A stretch of DNA of 64,000 nt from Noviherbaspirillum malthae (GCF_015352985.1 NZ_JACYXF010000001.1:620001-684000); one strand, 5' to 3'; positions 1 to 8,711 are shown, counted from the first letter of the stretch. Numbers and translations: made by a program. Notes: generated from the sequence alone by a model not told the origin.

Positions 1-259
1 GATCGACCGTGCCGGCGGCATCTGGCATCTCGCCAACCAGGGCATGGTGTCGTGGTACGAGTTCGCCGAGCGTGTTGCACGCCAGGCCGGCATCGATGCG
101 TCGTCGCTGGTAAAGATCGACGACAGCGGGCGCGGCATCACCGCGCTGACCAGCGAGCGCGGACTGATCTTGCCCAGCTTCACCAGCGCCATCGAGCGCT
201 ACATGCATGAGAACACCATGGCATGGAATGACGGACCCGAGGATAGGGAAGCCGCCTGA
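1..259 (+). CDS. RmlD-like sugar-nucleotide reductase, C-terminal fragment
   Basis: The gene is cut by the left edge of the window. The frame is open from base 2 and encodes 85 residues before a TGA. The fragment contains GGIWHLANQG and SWYEFAERVARQAG, which resemble the substrate-binding tail of dTDP-4-dehydrorhamnose reductases (RmlD), where a histidine-leucine-alanine stretch is followed by SWYEFA. In the RmlD family this region closes over the nucleotide sugar; the NAD(P)-binding domain would lie upstream, outside the window. A glycoside hydrolase follows on the same strand after 118 bases, so the protein may belong to a carbohydrate locus. Family assignment is moderately sure. The full length and any fusion to another domain cannot be judged. 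Confidence 0.6.
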   Translation, partial: IDRAGGIWHLANQGMVSWYEFAERVARQAGIDASSLVKIDDSGRGITALTSERGLILPSFTSAIERYMHENTMAWNDGPEDREAA

Positions 260-377
260 GGCAGAGCAGGTGCGCCAGCTGCGGCAGCGCGGGGCAGTGT
301 CGGCAGGGCATTTCGGGGAACAGCCTCGTTCGGATTTACTCCAAGCGGGGTAACGCCGATCAATTAAAGGAAAAAGA

Positions 378-2165
378 ATGTCTGATACTGCATACCCGCG
401 CCCGCAGCTGGTGCGAGAGCATTGGCAATCGCTGAACGGCCAGTGGAAATTTACATTCGACAACGAGAGAAAATACGAACATCCATCGGATGCCATCCAG
501 TGGACGCATGAGATCAAGGTGCCTTTCCCGCCGGAATCGGAGGCCAGCGGCGTGGGTGATCGCGGCTTCCACCGCGGCTGCTGGTATCAGCGCGAATTCG
601 ACATCACGCCGGAAGGCGGCCGCGTTCTCCTGCACTTCGGCGCGGTCGACTACCACGCGACGGTCTGGGTGAACGGCCACCGCGTGACCGAGCATGAAGG
701 CGGGCACAGCTCTTTCTATGCGGACATCACCAATGCGCTGGGCGAGCAGAGCCGCCATGTGGTGACCGTCCATGTGGAAGACGATCCGCAGGATCTGGGC
801 AAGCCGCGCGGCAAGCAGGACTGGCAGCTCGAACCGCATTCCATCTGGTACCCCCGCACCACCGGCATCTGGCAGGCGGTCTGGCTGGAAAGGGTGCCGC
901 ACACCTATATCCGCAAGCTGCGCTGGACGCCGCATTTCGAAGGCTTCGAAATCGGCTGCGAAGCCTTGGTGGCGGGCGAACTCGAGGAAGACCTGTCGGT
1001 GGAAGTGAAGATCAGGCATGGCAGCAAGATGCTGGCCGACGATCATTACAAGGTCATCGGCGGCGAGGCGCATCGCAAGATTGCGCTGTCGGACCCGGGC
1101 ATTGATGACTCGCGCAATGAACTGCTGTGGAGCCCCGAGCATCCGACGCTGCTCGATGTCGACGTCACGCTGTGGCACAAGGACCAGGTGATCGACAAGG
1201 TCAAGTCCTACACCGCGCTGCGCTCGGTGAACATCAACCGCGACCGCTTCATGCTCAACGGCCGCCCCTATCATTTGAGGCTGGTGCTCGACCAGGGCTA
1301 CTGGCCCGATACGCTGCTGTCGGCGCCGTCGGACGATGCGCTGCGCCGCGACGTGGAACTCGCCAAGGCGATGGGCTTCAACGGCGTGCGCAAGCACCAG
1401 AAGATCGAAGACCCGCGCTACCTGTACTGGGCCGACCGCCTCGGCCTGCTGGTGTGGGAAGAGATGCCGTCGTCCTACCGCTTCACGCCGCAGGCGATCC
1501 AGCGCATGGTGAAGGAGTGGAGCGAAGTGATCGACCGCGATTACAGCCATCCCTGCATCATCGTCTGGGTAGCGTTCAATGAATCGTGGGGCGTGCCGAA
1601 TCTGACATCGATGCAGGCGCACCGCAACGCGGTCGAGGCGCTGTATCACCTGACGCGCACCCTGGATTCCACGCGCCCGGTGATCGGCAACGACGGCTGG
1701 GAGGCATCGGCGACCGACCTGCTTGGCATTCATGATTACGACGGCGACCCTGAGCGTCTGGCGGCCCGCTATTCAACCGCGGCATCGCAGGAACTGTTCG
1801 ACCGCCGGCGTCCCGGCGGCCGCATCCTGACGCTCGACGGCTATCCGCATCGCGGACAGCCCATCATCCTGACGGAGTTCGGCGGCATCACCTATGCGAA
1901 GGTGCCGGAGCCGGGCGTCAAGAATGTATGGGGTTATTCGATGGCCGACAGCGACCAGGAATTCTTCAACAGCTATCGGCGCCTGCTGGAAGTAGTGAAC
2001 GAGACGCCGATGTTCAGCGGCTTCTGCTATACGCAGTTTGCCGATACCTTCCAGGAGGCGAATGGTTTGCTGCGGGCCGATCGGTCGCCAAAGCTGCCGC
2101 TGGAGGATATCTATGCGGCGACGCGGAATATCAAGCCGAATGCGAAGGCGCAGTATGGGGTTTGA
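378..2165 (+). CDS. Glycoside hydrolase family 2 protein
   Basis: A 595-residue enzyme with GH2 architecture: an N-terminal jelly-roll sugar-binding domain (about 1-170), an Ig-like domain (about 180-270) and a TIM barrel (about 280-590). The barrel holds both GH2 catalytic glutamates: the acid/base in VAFNESWG (Glu402) and the nucleophile in ILTEFGG (Glu500). GH2 enzymes are retaining beta-galactosidases, beta-glucuronidases or beta-mannosidases; the sequence alone does not decide between them. It is shorter than LacZ (about 1000 residues) and lacks its C-terminal domains, closer in size to beta-glucuronidase. No signal peptide is visible, so it probably acts in the cytoplasm. The ATG at 378 follows the purine-rich AAAGGAAAAAGA. 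Confidence 0.88.
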   Translation: MSDTAYPRPQLVREHWQSLNGQWKFTFDNERKYEHPSDAIQWTHEIKVPFPPESEASGVGDRGFHRGCWYQREFDITPEGGRVLLHFGAVDYHATVWVNGHRVTEHEGGHSSFYADITNALGEQSRHVVTVHVEDDPQDLGKPRGKQDWQLEPHSIWYPRTTGIWQAVWLERVPHTYIRKLRWTPHFEGFEIGCEALVAGELEEDLSVEVKIRHGSKMLADDHYKVIGGEAHRKIALSDPGIDDSRNELLWSPEHPTLLDVDVTLWHKDQVIDKVKSYTALRSVNINRDRFMLNGRPYHLRLVLDQGYWPDTLLSAPSDDALRRDVELAKAMGFNGVRKHQKIEDPRYLYWADRLGLLVWEEMPSSYRFTPQAIQRMVKEWSEVIDRDYSHPCIIVWVAFNESWGVPNLTSMQAHRNAVEALYHLTRTLDSTRPVIGNDGWEASATDLLGIHDYDGDPERLAARYSTAASQELFDRRRPGGRILTLDGYPHRGQPIILTEFGGITYAKVPEPGVKNVWGYSMADSDQEFFNSYRRLLEVVNETPMFSGFCYTQFADTFQEANGLLRADRSPKLPLEDIYAATRNIKPNAKAQYGV

Positions 2166-2251
2166 GGGTAGGGGATGATGCGGCGTTTTTACAGGCGGTG
2201 AGGTCAGAGAAAAATGCCGCATGAGGTCTTGGCGCGCCCCCTCACCCCCGG

Positions 2252-2277
2252 CCCCTCTCCCGCTTGCGGGAGAGGGG
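2252..2277. repeat. GC-rich perfect hairpin repeat
   Basis: Twelve-base arms, cccctctcccgc and its exact complement, flank TT. The same hairpin recurs at 14844-14867 and 39470-39495, always between genes and preceded by a C-rich 'ctcacccc' stretch. It follows the GH2 gene by about 90 bases but has no T-run, so it is better read as a dispersed repetitive element than as a classical terminator. Confidence 0.75.
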
Positions 2278-2297
2278 AGTGGCCAAGCTTGCGCATA

Positions 2298-2538
2298 GAG
2301 GCTGTTGAAAATCCCCTCTAACGACGCCAAAAGAGCGGGCGGCAAAGCGGATAAAGAAGCGCAGACTGTCTGAGCCGAAGGCGAGTTTCTGCGCTTCCCG
2401 CTTTGCCGCCCGCTCTTTTGGGAACCCCGCAGGGGCGGCGATAGGGGTGTCGCCTTTTTTGCCTACTTTTTTGGCGAAGCAAAAAAGTAGGTGGCTCGCC
2501 GGGGCCAGACCCGGCAAAGCAAGCCTCTGCGGAGAGAC
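2298..2538. repeat. Covarying two-hairpin intergenic repeat, copy 1
   Basis: A 240-base element that fills the gap between the convergent GH2 and SEC-C genes. It contains a long hairpin with perfect 24-base arms (2327-2350 and 2398-2421), a nested 10-bp stem (2356-2365 and 2388-2397) and a second hairpin (2462-2472 and 2481-2491, 11 bp, loop ggcgaagc). A second copy lies at 8156-8407, in which stem bases differ but stay complementary. Short open frames across it are incidental. There is no transposase and no clear flanking duplication. Confidence 0.85.
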
Positions 2539-2572
2539 AACCGTGTAGGCAAAGCGGCTAGAATTTCTTGCT

Positions 2573-3268
2573 TCACTCCCCCTGATCCGCCCCGCAACAC
2601 TTCTTGTACTTCTTCCCGCTCCCGCAAGGACAAGGATCATTCCTCCCCACCTTAGGCGCATCCCGCTGCACCTGCTGCACCGCAGACTTCCGAAGCGGCT
2701 TCCAATACCGATGAATATGCGGAATCGCAGCCTCAACCTCGATCGCCATCTTGTGCCGCTTGACCGGATCATCCACCAGCTGCATCTCCTCTTCCTCGAT
2801 CTCTTCCGCGCCCAGCAGGTAGATCTTCTCCGCAAACTCGCCCACCTCCGACGACCAGATCGGCTCCCAGGCCTCGGCGCGCAGCTCGATGCCTTCCCAG
2901 AAACCCCAGGCCCAGGCCTCGCCGTCGATCAGCGTACGGCCGTCGACTTCGTGTTCGCAGTACAGCGGTTCGAATTCCTTGGGCGCCACATCGAAAGTCA
3001 TCGCCACTTCATTCATGAAGCGGGCGATCAGTCCGGTGATGCGCTCGGCTTCCTTCTGGTTCTTGAACTCCGGCCCCTTGGCGCCGTGCGAGCCCCAGAC
3101 CTTGGGCAGCCATTCCGCCATGAGCACTTCTTCCGGGCCGATGGCCAGCGCGGTCAGGTAGCCGTGAAGCGAGTCCATCGTCATGCCGTCCTCGGCACAG
3201 CGGTCGGAGAGAAGGAACTGATCCAGTTCCTGGAATTCCTTGTCGGAAAGCGGTTCGTCGAGATGCAT
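2573..3268 (-). CDS. UPF0149 (YecA/YgfB) family protein with C-terminal SEC-C motif
   Basis: A 231-residue protein. Residues 1-180 form the UPF0149 helical domain, recognisable from the opening [18 protein letters not shown] and from [17 protein letters not shown], which is typical of YecA/YgfB proteins. The C-terminus ends in a SEC-C zinc-binding motif, [18 protein letters not shown], with the C-x-C...CC cysteines also found at the end of SecA. YecA-type proteins bind zinc and have been linked to SecA or ribosome work; the exact role here is unknown. An upstream in-frame start would add 45 residues of low-quality sequence, so the ATG at 3268 is chosen, although its ribosome-binding site is weak. 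The gene is divergent from the kinase at 3425. Confidence 0.85.
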   Translation of the reverse strand: MHLDEPLSDKEFQELDQFLLSDRCAEDGMTMDSLHGYLTALAIGPEEVLMAEWLPKVWGSHGAKGPEFKNQKEAERITGLIARFMNEVAMTFDVAPKEFEPLYCEHEVDGRTLIDGEAWAWGFWEGIELRAEAWEPIWSSEVGEFAEKIYLLGAEEIEEEEMQLVDDPVKRHKMAIEVEAAIPHIHRYWKPLRKSAVQQVQRDAPKVGRNDPCPCGSGKKYKKCCGADQGE

Positions 3269-3424
3269 CGAAATGAATGGTATGAACGTCGAAAGGCGAC
3301 AGTGTAACCCGAGGCACCCGCGTTGGCATCGGTATGCTGGCGGGCAGACATTCGAAGCAGGGCCGGTATACTGGCTGCTTGCGCCGGCGCGCCGATGTGC
3401 CATCGTTCACTGTTTCCCTATCCC

Positions 3425-4420
3425 ATGACCATGCATGCCTTCCAGCCCGAATCCTTCGCCGGCCTGACTCCCGATATCGTGATTGCCGCGCTGGAGGAGT
3501 GCGGCTTCTATTCCGACGGCCGCCTGCTCGCGCTCAACAGCTACGAAAACCGCGTCTACCAGGTCGGCATGGAAGAGGGGCCGCCGCTGGTCGTGAAGTT
3601 CTACCGCCCGCGCCGCTGGAGCGACGAGGCGATCCTCGAGGAACACCGTTTCGTCGGTGCGCTGGCGGAACAGGAAATTCCCGCCGTGCCGGCCCTGAAG
3701 CTGGGCGAAGGCACGCTGCGTGAACATGCGGGCTTCCGTTTCGCAGTATTTCCGCGGCATGGCGGCCGCGCGCCGGAAGTGGATGACAGCCAAACCCTGG
3801 AATGGCTGGGCCGCTTCATCGGCCGCATCCACGCGGTCGGCGCCGCGCAGTCCTATGCGCATCGGCCGGTGCTGGACCTGGATTCATTCGGAGAAACGCC
3901 GTACCGCTACCTTCTGGAGCAGGGTTTCATTCCGGGTGATCTGGTGGAAGCCTACCGCAGCGTCGCCAAGCAGGCGCTGGAAGGCGTGCAGCGCTGCTAT
4001 GAGCGGGCCGGCGATGTCGCCATGCTGCGCCTGCACGGCGACTGCCATGTGGGCAATGTGCTGTGGACCGATGCCGGCCCGCATTTCGTCGATTTCGACG
4101 ACAGCCGGACCGGGCCGGCGATCCAGGACCTGTGGATGCTGCTCTCGGGCGAACGGCAGGACATGGTGCGGCAGCTGTCCGATCTGCTGGCGGGCTATGA
4201 AGATTTCTGCGAATTCAACGAGCGCGAACTGCACCTGATCGAAGCGCTGCGCACTCTGCGGCTGATTCACTACTCTGCCTGGCTGGCCAGCCGCTGGCAC
4301 GATCCCGCATTCCCGGCGGCGTTCCCCTGGTTCAACACCCAGCGCTACTGGCAGGACCGCGTGCTGGAATTGCGCGAGCAGGTGGCGCTGATGCAGGAGC
4401 CGCCGCTCTGGCCGCTGTGA
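3425..4420 (+). CDS. srkA: Stress-response Ser/Thr kinase, SrkA/YihE family
   Basis: A 331-residue aminoglycoside-phosphotransferase-fold kinase, close to the 328 residues of E. coli SrkA. The N-lobe carries LNSYENRVYQVG and VVKFYRPRRW, the family's nucleotide-loop and lysine motif. The C-lobe has the catalytic loop LHGDCHVGNVLW and the metal-binding FVDFDDS. SrkA phosphorylates serine/threonine residues and protects Gram-negative cells during envelope or oxidative stress; in enterobacteria it sits beside dsbA, which is not present here. The start is placed at MTMHAF (3425), because the upstream in-frame extension has no family resemblance. The gene is convergent with the small unknown at 4433, only 12 bases away. 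Confidence 0.85.
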   Translation: MTMHAFQPESFAGLTPDIVIAALEECGFYSDGRLLALNSYENRVYQVGMEEGPPLVVKFYRPRRWSDEAILEEHRFVGALAEQEIPAVPALKLGEGTLREHAGFRFAVFPRHGGRAPEVDDSQTLEWLGRFIGRIHAVGAAQSYAHRPVLDLDSFGETPYRYLLEQGFIPGDLVEAYRSVAKQALEGVQRCYERAGDVAMLRLHGDCHVGNVLWTDAGPHFVDFDDSRTGPAIQDLWMLLSGERQDMVRQLSDLLAGYEDFCEFNERELHLIEALRTLRLIHYSAWLASRWHDPAFPAAFPWFNTQRYWQDRVLELREQVALMQEPPLWPL

Positions 4421-4432
4421 ACTTCAGAAATT

Positions 4433-4771
4433 TCAGATTTTTTGTCCGGCCGCCGCAAGCTTGTCGAGGTTTTCAATGATCCTGTCCATGGAAGGATCGC
4501 TGTTGGCAATCAGCACCGCCCGCTCGATCGCATCGTCGCGCGCGGTCTTGGCGAAGTAATTCAGCAAGTAGTCGGCATTTTCCACGCCCGGCACGCCGCG
4601 GCTGTCATCCCTGGCCAGCTTGCGCACGTACCAGACCGCATAACCGTTGGACTCTTCGCTGCAATACACCTCGACGGAATGGTAGGGGCCGAGCGGATGC
4701 TCGTCGGGATCGGTGTACCAGACCACCTTGCGCCACAAATGATTTTTCTTGGATTCCGGAATGGTATGCAT
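4433..4771 (-). CDS. Hypothetical protein, 112 residues
   Basis: I do not recognise this family. The protein is small, soluble and acidic, with aromatic-rich strands in the first half (WRKVVWYTDPDEHPLG, then VEVYCSEESNGYAVWYV) and two likely helices in the second half. There is no signal peptide or membrane segment and a single cysteine. The start is well supported: GGGAG lies seven bases before the ATG at 4771. It stands alone between the convergent kinase and the Lrp-type regulator. A real gene is likely from the good ribosome-binding site, the plausible composition and the lack of a competing frame. Confidence 0.65.
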   Translation of the reverse strand: MHTIPESKKNHLWRKVVWYTDPDEHPLGPYHSVEVYCSEESNGYAVWYVRKLARDDSRGVPGVENADYLLNYFAKTARDDAIERAVLIANSDPSMDRIIENLDKLAAAGQKI

Positions 4772-4847
4772 GGGTTTCTCCCTGAAGCCGCCGCGCCGAA
4801 GCCTAACCGTGGCGCCGCGTAGCGAAGCTTAGAATATTTCGTTCCGA

Positions 4848-5294
4848 TCAGACCGGACTTCTATCAATTCTCCTGGTGAGGATGATGGAGGTCGACGTCT
4901 GCCGCACGCCGTCGATGGAACCGACCTGGTCGAGCAGGCGGTCGAGTTCGCCGGTGGACTGGCAGCGTAGCGTCAGCATGTAATCGACCGGGCCGCTGAC
5001 CGCGCACAGGGTTTCGACCTCCGGCATCTTCTGCAGCAGTTTCACCAGCGCCGCCGCCTTGCCCGGATCGACCGCGATGCCGACGTAGGCGCGCACGGCA
5101 GGCTGATAAAGCTCCTGGTTCAGGCGCACTCCGTAGCCGGCGATCACACCGCGCTTTTCCAGGCCGGCGATGCGTGCAATCGCAGTGGTGCGCGCGATAT
5201 CGACCTTTTTCGCAATGGTCGCCACCGGCATGCGCGCGTCATCCATCAGCAGCGCAAGAATCTTGTTGTCGATGTCGTCGAGTACCGGTTTCAT
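4848..5294 (-). CDS. Lrp/AsnC family transcriptional regulator
   Basis: A 148-residue protein with the Lrp layout: an N-terminal helix-turn-helix (about 3-60, including VATIAKKVDIARTTAIARIAGLE) and a C-terminal RAM ligand-binding domain (about 70-145, with the conserved CAVSGPVDYMLTLRC). Lrp/AsnC proteins bind amino acids and control their metabolism, often from a divergent position. This one faces the lysine-catabolism pair starting at 5479 across a 184-base gap, so it probably regulates that pair. An alternative ATG at 5348 would add 18 residues; the ATG at 5294 is preferred because the Lrp fold starts there, but the choice is not certain. Confidence 0.85.
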   Translation of the reverse strand: MKPVLDDIDNKILALLMDDARMPVATIAKKVDIARTTAIARIAGLEKRGVIAGYGVRLNQELYQPAVRAYVGIAVDPGKAAALVKLLQKMPEVETLCAVSGPVDYMLTLRCQSTGELDRLLDQVGSIDGVRQTSTSIILTRRIDRSPV

Positions 5295-5478
5295 GTCGGT
5301 CGCCTGGTCGATTTGTCTCGTTGCTTCGTCATTATGTCGCGCAATCATACAATGTGACGACGCTTTGCTCTCTATTTTCTGACAGTCAAGGGACTTACAC
5401 TTTTTGTACCGCCGCCGGCAGCGTGCAAGACGTGTTCAAGACGCATCCACAAGACCAGAACAGAAAAAGGAGGGCATC

Positions 5479-6570
5479 ATGCAAACCAGAGTCATTCTCC
5501 TCGGCGCCGGCAAGATCGGCGACGCCATCCTCAACCTCCTGTCCCACAGCGGCGATTACCGCCTGACCGTGGCCGACCGCGATCCGCAGCGGCTGGCCCA
5601 TGTGCAGGCGATGCAGTTCCCCGGCGTGACCACGGTCGAAGCCGACATCGCCGACGGCGGCGTGGTAACCAATCTGATCGACGGCCATGAGGTCGCGCTC
5701 TCGGCCTGCCCATATTTCCTGACGCCGGTCATCGCCGGCGCCGCGAAGAAGGCCGGCGCGCATTATTTCGACCTCACCGAAGACGTGGAAAGCACGCGCA
5801 TCGTCAAGCAGCTGGCCGAGGATGCAGCTACGGCCTTCGTGCCGCAGTGCGGACTGGCGCCGGGTTTCATTTCCATCGTCGCCAACGATCTCGCCGGCCG
5901 CTTCGATGCGCTGCGCGACGTCAACATGCGCGTCGGCGCCTTGCCGACGTTCCCCAGCAATGCGCTGAAGTACAACCTGACCTGGAGCACCGACGGCCTC
6001 ATCAATGAATACTGCAACCCCTGCGAAGCCATCGTCGACGGCCACCTGCGCGAAGTCTCGCCGCTGGAAGAGGTCGAGCATTTCTCGCTCGACGGCATCG
6101 ATTATGAAGCCTTCAACACCTCCGGCGGCCTGGGTACGCTATGCGAAAGCCTCGGCGGCAAGGTGCGCAACCTGAACTACAAGACGGTGCGCTACCCGGG
6201 GCACCGCGACATCGTCAAGATGCTGGTGCGCGACCTGCAGCTCGGCCAGCTTGAGCGCCGTCCCATCCTCAAGGAAGTGCTCGAGGCCGCCATTCCGATA
6301 ACGAGGCAGGATGTGGTGCTGGTCTTCGCCAGCGTCTGCGGCATGCGCGAGGGAAGGCTGGAGCAGGAAACCTATGCGAAGAAAATCTACAGCCGCGAGG
6401 TGAACGGGCAATTGCTGTCGGCGATCCAGATCACTACCGCGGCCGGCATCTGCGCGATGCTTGACCTGGTGATGCAGGGCAGGCTGCCCAGGCGCGGCCT
6501 GGTCCGTCAGGAACAGGCTAGACTGCAAGACTTCCTGGACAACCGTTTCGGCCGCTTCTATGCGGCATGA
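5479..6570 (+). CDS. Saccharopine dehydrogenase-family protein, probable lysine 6-dehydrogenase type
   Basis: A 363-residue NAD(P)-dependent dehydrogenase. It opens with a Rossmann motif, VILLGAGKIGDAI, and carries the family middle region (CPYFLTPVIAGAAKKAGAHYFDLTED, read in two parts, and CGLAPGFISIVAND). The size matches single-domain lysine 6-dehydrogenases, which deaminate L-lysine to allysine (cyclising to piperideine-6-carboxylate), rather than bifunctional saccharopine enzymes. Context supports this: the next gene encodes an ALDH7 enzyme that oxidises exactly that product, and the dehydrogenase's stop codon abuts it. The start follows AAAAGGAGG, six bases before the ATG. A reductive saccharopine route cannot be excluded. 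Confidence 0.75.
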   Translation: MQTRVILLGAGKIGDAILNLLSHSGDYRLTVADRDPQRLAHVQAMQFPGVTTVEADIADGGVVTNLIDGHEVALSACPYFLTPVIAGAAKKAGAHYFDLTEDVESTRIVKQLAEDAATAFVPQCGLAPGFISIVANDLAGRFDALRDVNMRVGALPTFPSNALKYNLTWSTDGLINEYCNPCEAIVDGHLREVSPLEEVEHFSLDGIDYEAFNTSGGLGTLCESLGGKVRNLNYKTVRYPGHRDIVKMLVRDLQLGQLERRPILKEVLEAAIPITRQDVVLVFASVCGMREGRLEQETYAKKIYSREVNGQLLSAIQITTAAGICAMLDLVMQGRLPRRGLVRQEQARLQDFLDNRFGRFYAA

Positions 6571-6581
6571 GGAGAACAGCG

Positions 6582-8096
6582 ATGGCAGCGATGGAGACGA
6601 TCAAGGACGTGCTCGCCCGGATGGGCGTCGATCTGCGGGCTTATGAGGGCGCCGACCTGCACGGCAGATCACCGATCGACGGCAGCATCATGGCCGGCCT
6701 GCGGGCAGATACGCCGCAGGATGCGGATGCCAGGATAGCACAGGCGCATGCCGCCTACCTGCAATGGCGCAACGTGCCGGCGCCGCGGCGCGGCGAACTG
6801 GTCAGGCTGTTCGGCGAGGAACTGCGCACGCACAAGGATGCGCTCGGCCGGCTGGTGACCTTGGAGGCCGGCAAGATCCTCCAGGAGGGCCTGGGCGAAG
6901 TGCAGGAAATGATCGACATCTGCGACTTCGCCGTCGGCCTCTCGCGGCAGCTGTACGGCCTGACCATCGCCTCCGAGCGGCCGGGACACCGGATGATGGA
7001 AACCTGGCATCCGCTCGGCGTGGTGGGGGTGATTTCGGCATTCAACTTTCCGGTCGCGGTGTGGTCCTGGAATGCGGCGCTGGCCTTCGTCTGCGGCGAC
7101 AGCGTGGTATGGAAGCCTTCGGAAAAAACGCCGCTTGCCGCCATTGCCGTACAAGCCCTGTTCGACAAGGCGGCAGCCCGCTTCGGCAGCGACGCGCCGG
7201 CAGGCCTGTCGTCGCTGATCCTCGGCGCAAGGGAAGCCGGCGAAGCCCTGGTCGACGACAGGCGCGTGCCGCTCGTCAGCGCCACCGGCAGCACCCGCAT
7301 GGGCCGCGCCGTCGCCGAACGCTGCGCCCGCCGCATGGCCCGCTCGCTGCTCGAACTCGGCGGCAATAACGCCATGATCGTCGCCCCCAGCGCCGACCTT
7401 GAACTGGCGGCGCGCGCCATCGTCTTCTCCGCAGTCGGCACCGCCGGCCAGCGCTGCACCACGCTGCGCAGGCTGTTCGTGCATGACAGCGTCTATGACA
7501 GCCTGGTACCGCGCCTGAAGAAGATCTATGCAAGCCTGCCTGTCGGCAACCCGCTGGAAAAGGGCACGCTGGTCGGCCCGCTGATTGACGCGGTTGCCCA
7601 TGAAGCCATGCAGCGGGCGCTGGACCAGGCGCGCGCCGAGGGCGGGCAAGTGCATGGCGGAGACCGGGTGGGAGTGGCCGGGTGCGAAGACGGCTACTAC
7701 GTGATGCCGGCAATTGCAGAAATGCCCGAACAGACCGGCGTGATGCATCATGAAACCTTTGCCCCGATCCTTTACATTGCACGCTATCAGTCGCTGGAAC
7801 AGGCGATCGCCTGGAACAATGCCGTCCCGCAGGGCCTGTCGTCGAGCATATTCACCACCGACCTGCGCGAAGCGGAAACCTTCATGTCCGCATCGGGCAG
7901 CGACTGCGGCATCGCCAATGTGAACATCGGCCCCAGCGGCGCGGAGATCGGCGGCGCATTCGGCGGCGAGAAGGAGACGGGAGGCGGCCGCGAGTCGGGG
8001 TCGGATGCGTGGAAGGCTTACATGCGGAGGGCGACGAATACGGTGAACTACAGTCATGCGTTGCCGCTGGCGCAGGGGATCAGTTTTGATATTTGA
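6582..8096 (+). CDS. amaB: L-aminoadipate-semialdehyde / piperideine-6-carboxylate dehydrogenase (ALDH7)
   Basis: A 504-residue aldehyde dehydrogenase. The catalytic cysteine is Cys292 in GQRCTTLRR, and the glutamate lies in ELGGNNAMIV. The C-terminus carries GGGRESGSDAWKAYMRR and LPLAQGISF, the hallmark of antiquitin/ALDH7 enzymes, which oxidise 2-aminoadipate 6-semialdehyde to 2-aminoadipate in lysine breakdown. It follows the dehydrogenase at 5479 with near-zero spacing, so the two are almost certainly co-transcribed. The start is placed at 6582, seven bases after GGAGA; an ATG at 6567 overlaps the previous stop and is possible but less well spaced. Confidence 0.87.
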   Translation: MAAMETIKDVLARMGVDLRAYEGADLHGRSPIDGSIMAGLRADTPQDADARIAQAHAAYLQWRNVPAPRRGELVRLFGEELRTHKDALGRLVTLEAGKILQEGLGEVQEMIDICDFAVGLSRQLYGLTIASERPGHRMMETWHPLGVVGVISAFNFPVAVWSWNAALAFVCGDSVVWKPSEKTPLAAIAVQALFDKAAARFGSDAPAGLSSLILGAREAGEALVDDRRVPLVSATGSTRMGRAVAERCARRMARSLLELGGNNAMIVAPSADLELAARAIVFSAVGTAGQRCTTLRRLFVHDSVYDSLVPRLKKIYASLPVGNPLEKGTLVGPLIDAVAHEAMQRALDQARAEGGQVHGGDRVGVAGCEDGYYVMPAIAEMPEQTGVMHHETFAPILYIARYQSLEQAIAWNNAVPQGLSSSIFTTDLREAETFMSASGSDCGIANVNIGPSGAEIGGAFGGEKETGGGRESGSDAWKAYMRRATNTVNYSHALPLAQGISFDI

Positions 8097-8155
8097 AGAT
8101 GCAACTTTCGATCAACAGGAAAGGATGCTTGGATAATTGACCAAGCAAATGCAAA

Positions 8156-8407
8156 GAGGCTTTTAAAGAATCCCCTCTACCGACGCCAAAAGAGACGACG
8201 ACAAAGCGGATAAAGAAGCGCGGTTGTCTGAGCCGAAGGCGAGTTTCCGCGCTTCCCGCTTTGTCGTCGTCTCTTTTGGGAACCCCGAAGGGGCGGCGGT
8301 AGGGGTGTCGCACCTCGGCGGCCCCCTTTCTTTGCCTACTTTCTTTGGCGAAGCAAAGAAAGTAGGTGGCCGCCGGGCCACCCCCGGCAAATCTCTGCGG
8401 AGAGATG
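8156..8407. repeat. Covarying two-hairpin intergenic repeat, copy 2
   Basis: Same layout and orientation as 2298-2538. The main hairpin has perfect 24-base arms (8186-8209 and 8256-8279), the nested stem is 8215-8223 with 8247-8255, and the second hairpin has 12-bp arms (8335-8346 and 8355-8366) with the same loop, ggcgaagc. Four stem positions differ from copy 1 in each main arm (CGGGCGGC there, ACGACGAC here), and all four are compensated on the opposite arm. Confidence 0.85.
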
Positions 8408-8500
8408 GACGTATCAGTAACGTTTAACGGTTCTGCGAGCGACGGTTTTTATAGGCCACCTCTGAGCATTGAACCCATCCCCACCCTAACCCTCCACCTC

Positions 8501-8577
8501 GCGGCTTGCAAGCCGCTCCGACTTCGCAGGCGCAACGCATGCGTTGCGAAACCCCTGCTACGTCCCCTTGAAGGGGA
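8501..8577. repeat. Palindrome cluster (three perfect hairpins)
   Basis: Three perfect palindromes in a row: GCGGCTTGCAAGCCGC (8501-8516), CGCAACGCATGCGTTGCG (8531-8548) and CCCCTTGAAGGGG (8564-8576). Read on the minus strand, the first two with their linker match the element at 14714-14771 in order and spacing, with different but still complementary stem bases. Confidence 0.7.
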
Positions 8578-8711
8578 GGGAATAAAGCGCGGGCTTCCAC
8601 TGCAGTTAAGAAGCAATAACATGCTCCACCGCAATAACCGGAACTCCCCCATGCCCCAACACATCCCCCAAGCAGGTACACTCTCAACCAAGGCCCCAAC
8701 CGGAGCACCCC

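Larger units (their letters stand above)
8097..8711. other. Gene-free 615-base gap dominated by repeats
   Basis: No credible gene. It holds the second copy of the covarying two-hairpin repeat (8156-8407) and a cluster of perfect palindromes (8501-8577). The last 130 bases before the AST operon should contain its promoter. I saw no sigma-54 type GG/GC element there, although enteric ast operons use sigma-54. Confidence 0.7.

Noticed and set aside
360..1733. A 457-residue open frame antisense to the GH2 gene
   Set aside because: Shadow of high-GC coding; composition is Arg/His/Val-rich with no family resemblance, and the sense frame has full GH2 motifs.
2242..2835. Short protein-like frames across the two-hairpin repeats (also at 8080-8390)
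   Set aside because: They read through hairpin arms and are repeated only because the DNA is; the same frames occur in both copies with no codon bias.
6669..8057. A 462-residue open frame antisense to the ALDH7 gene
   Set aside because: Same reason: a GC-driven shadow with no recognisable motif.
8580..8711. A sigma-54 promoter for the AST operon
   Set aside because: I could not find a TGGCAC-N5-TTGC type element upstream of aruF.
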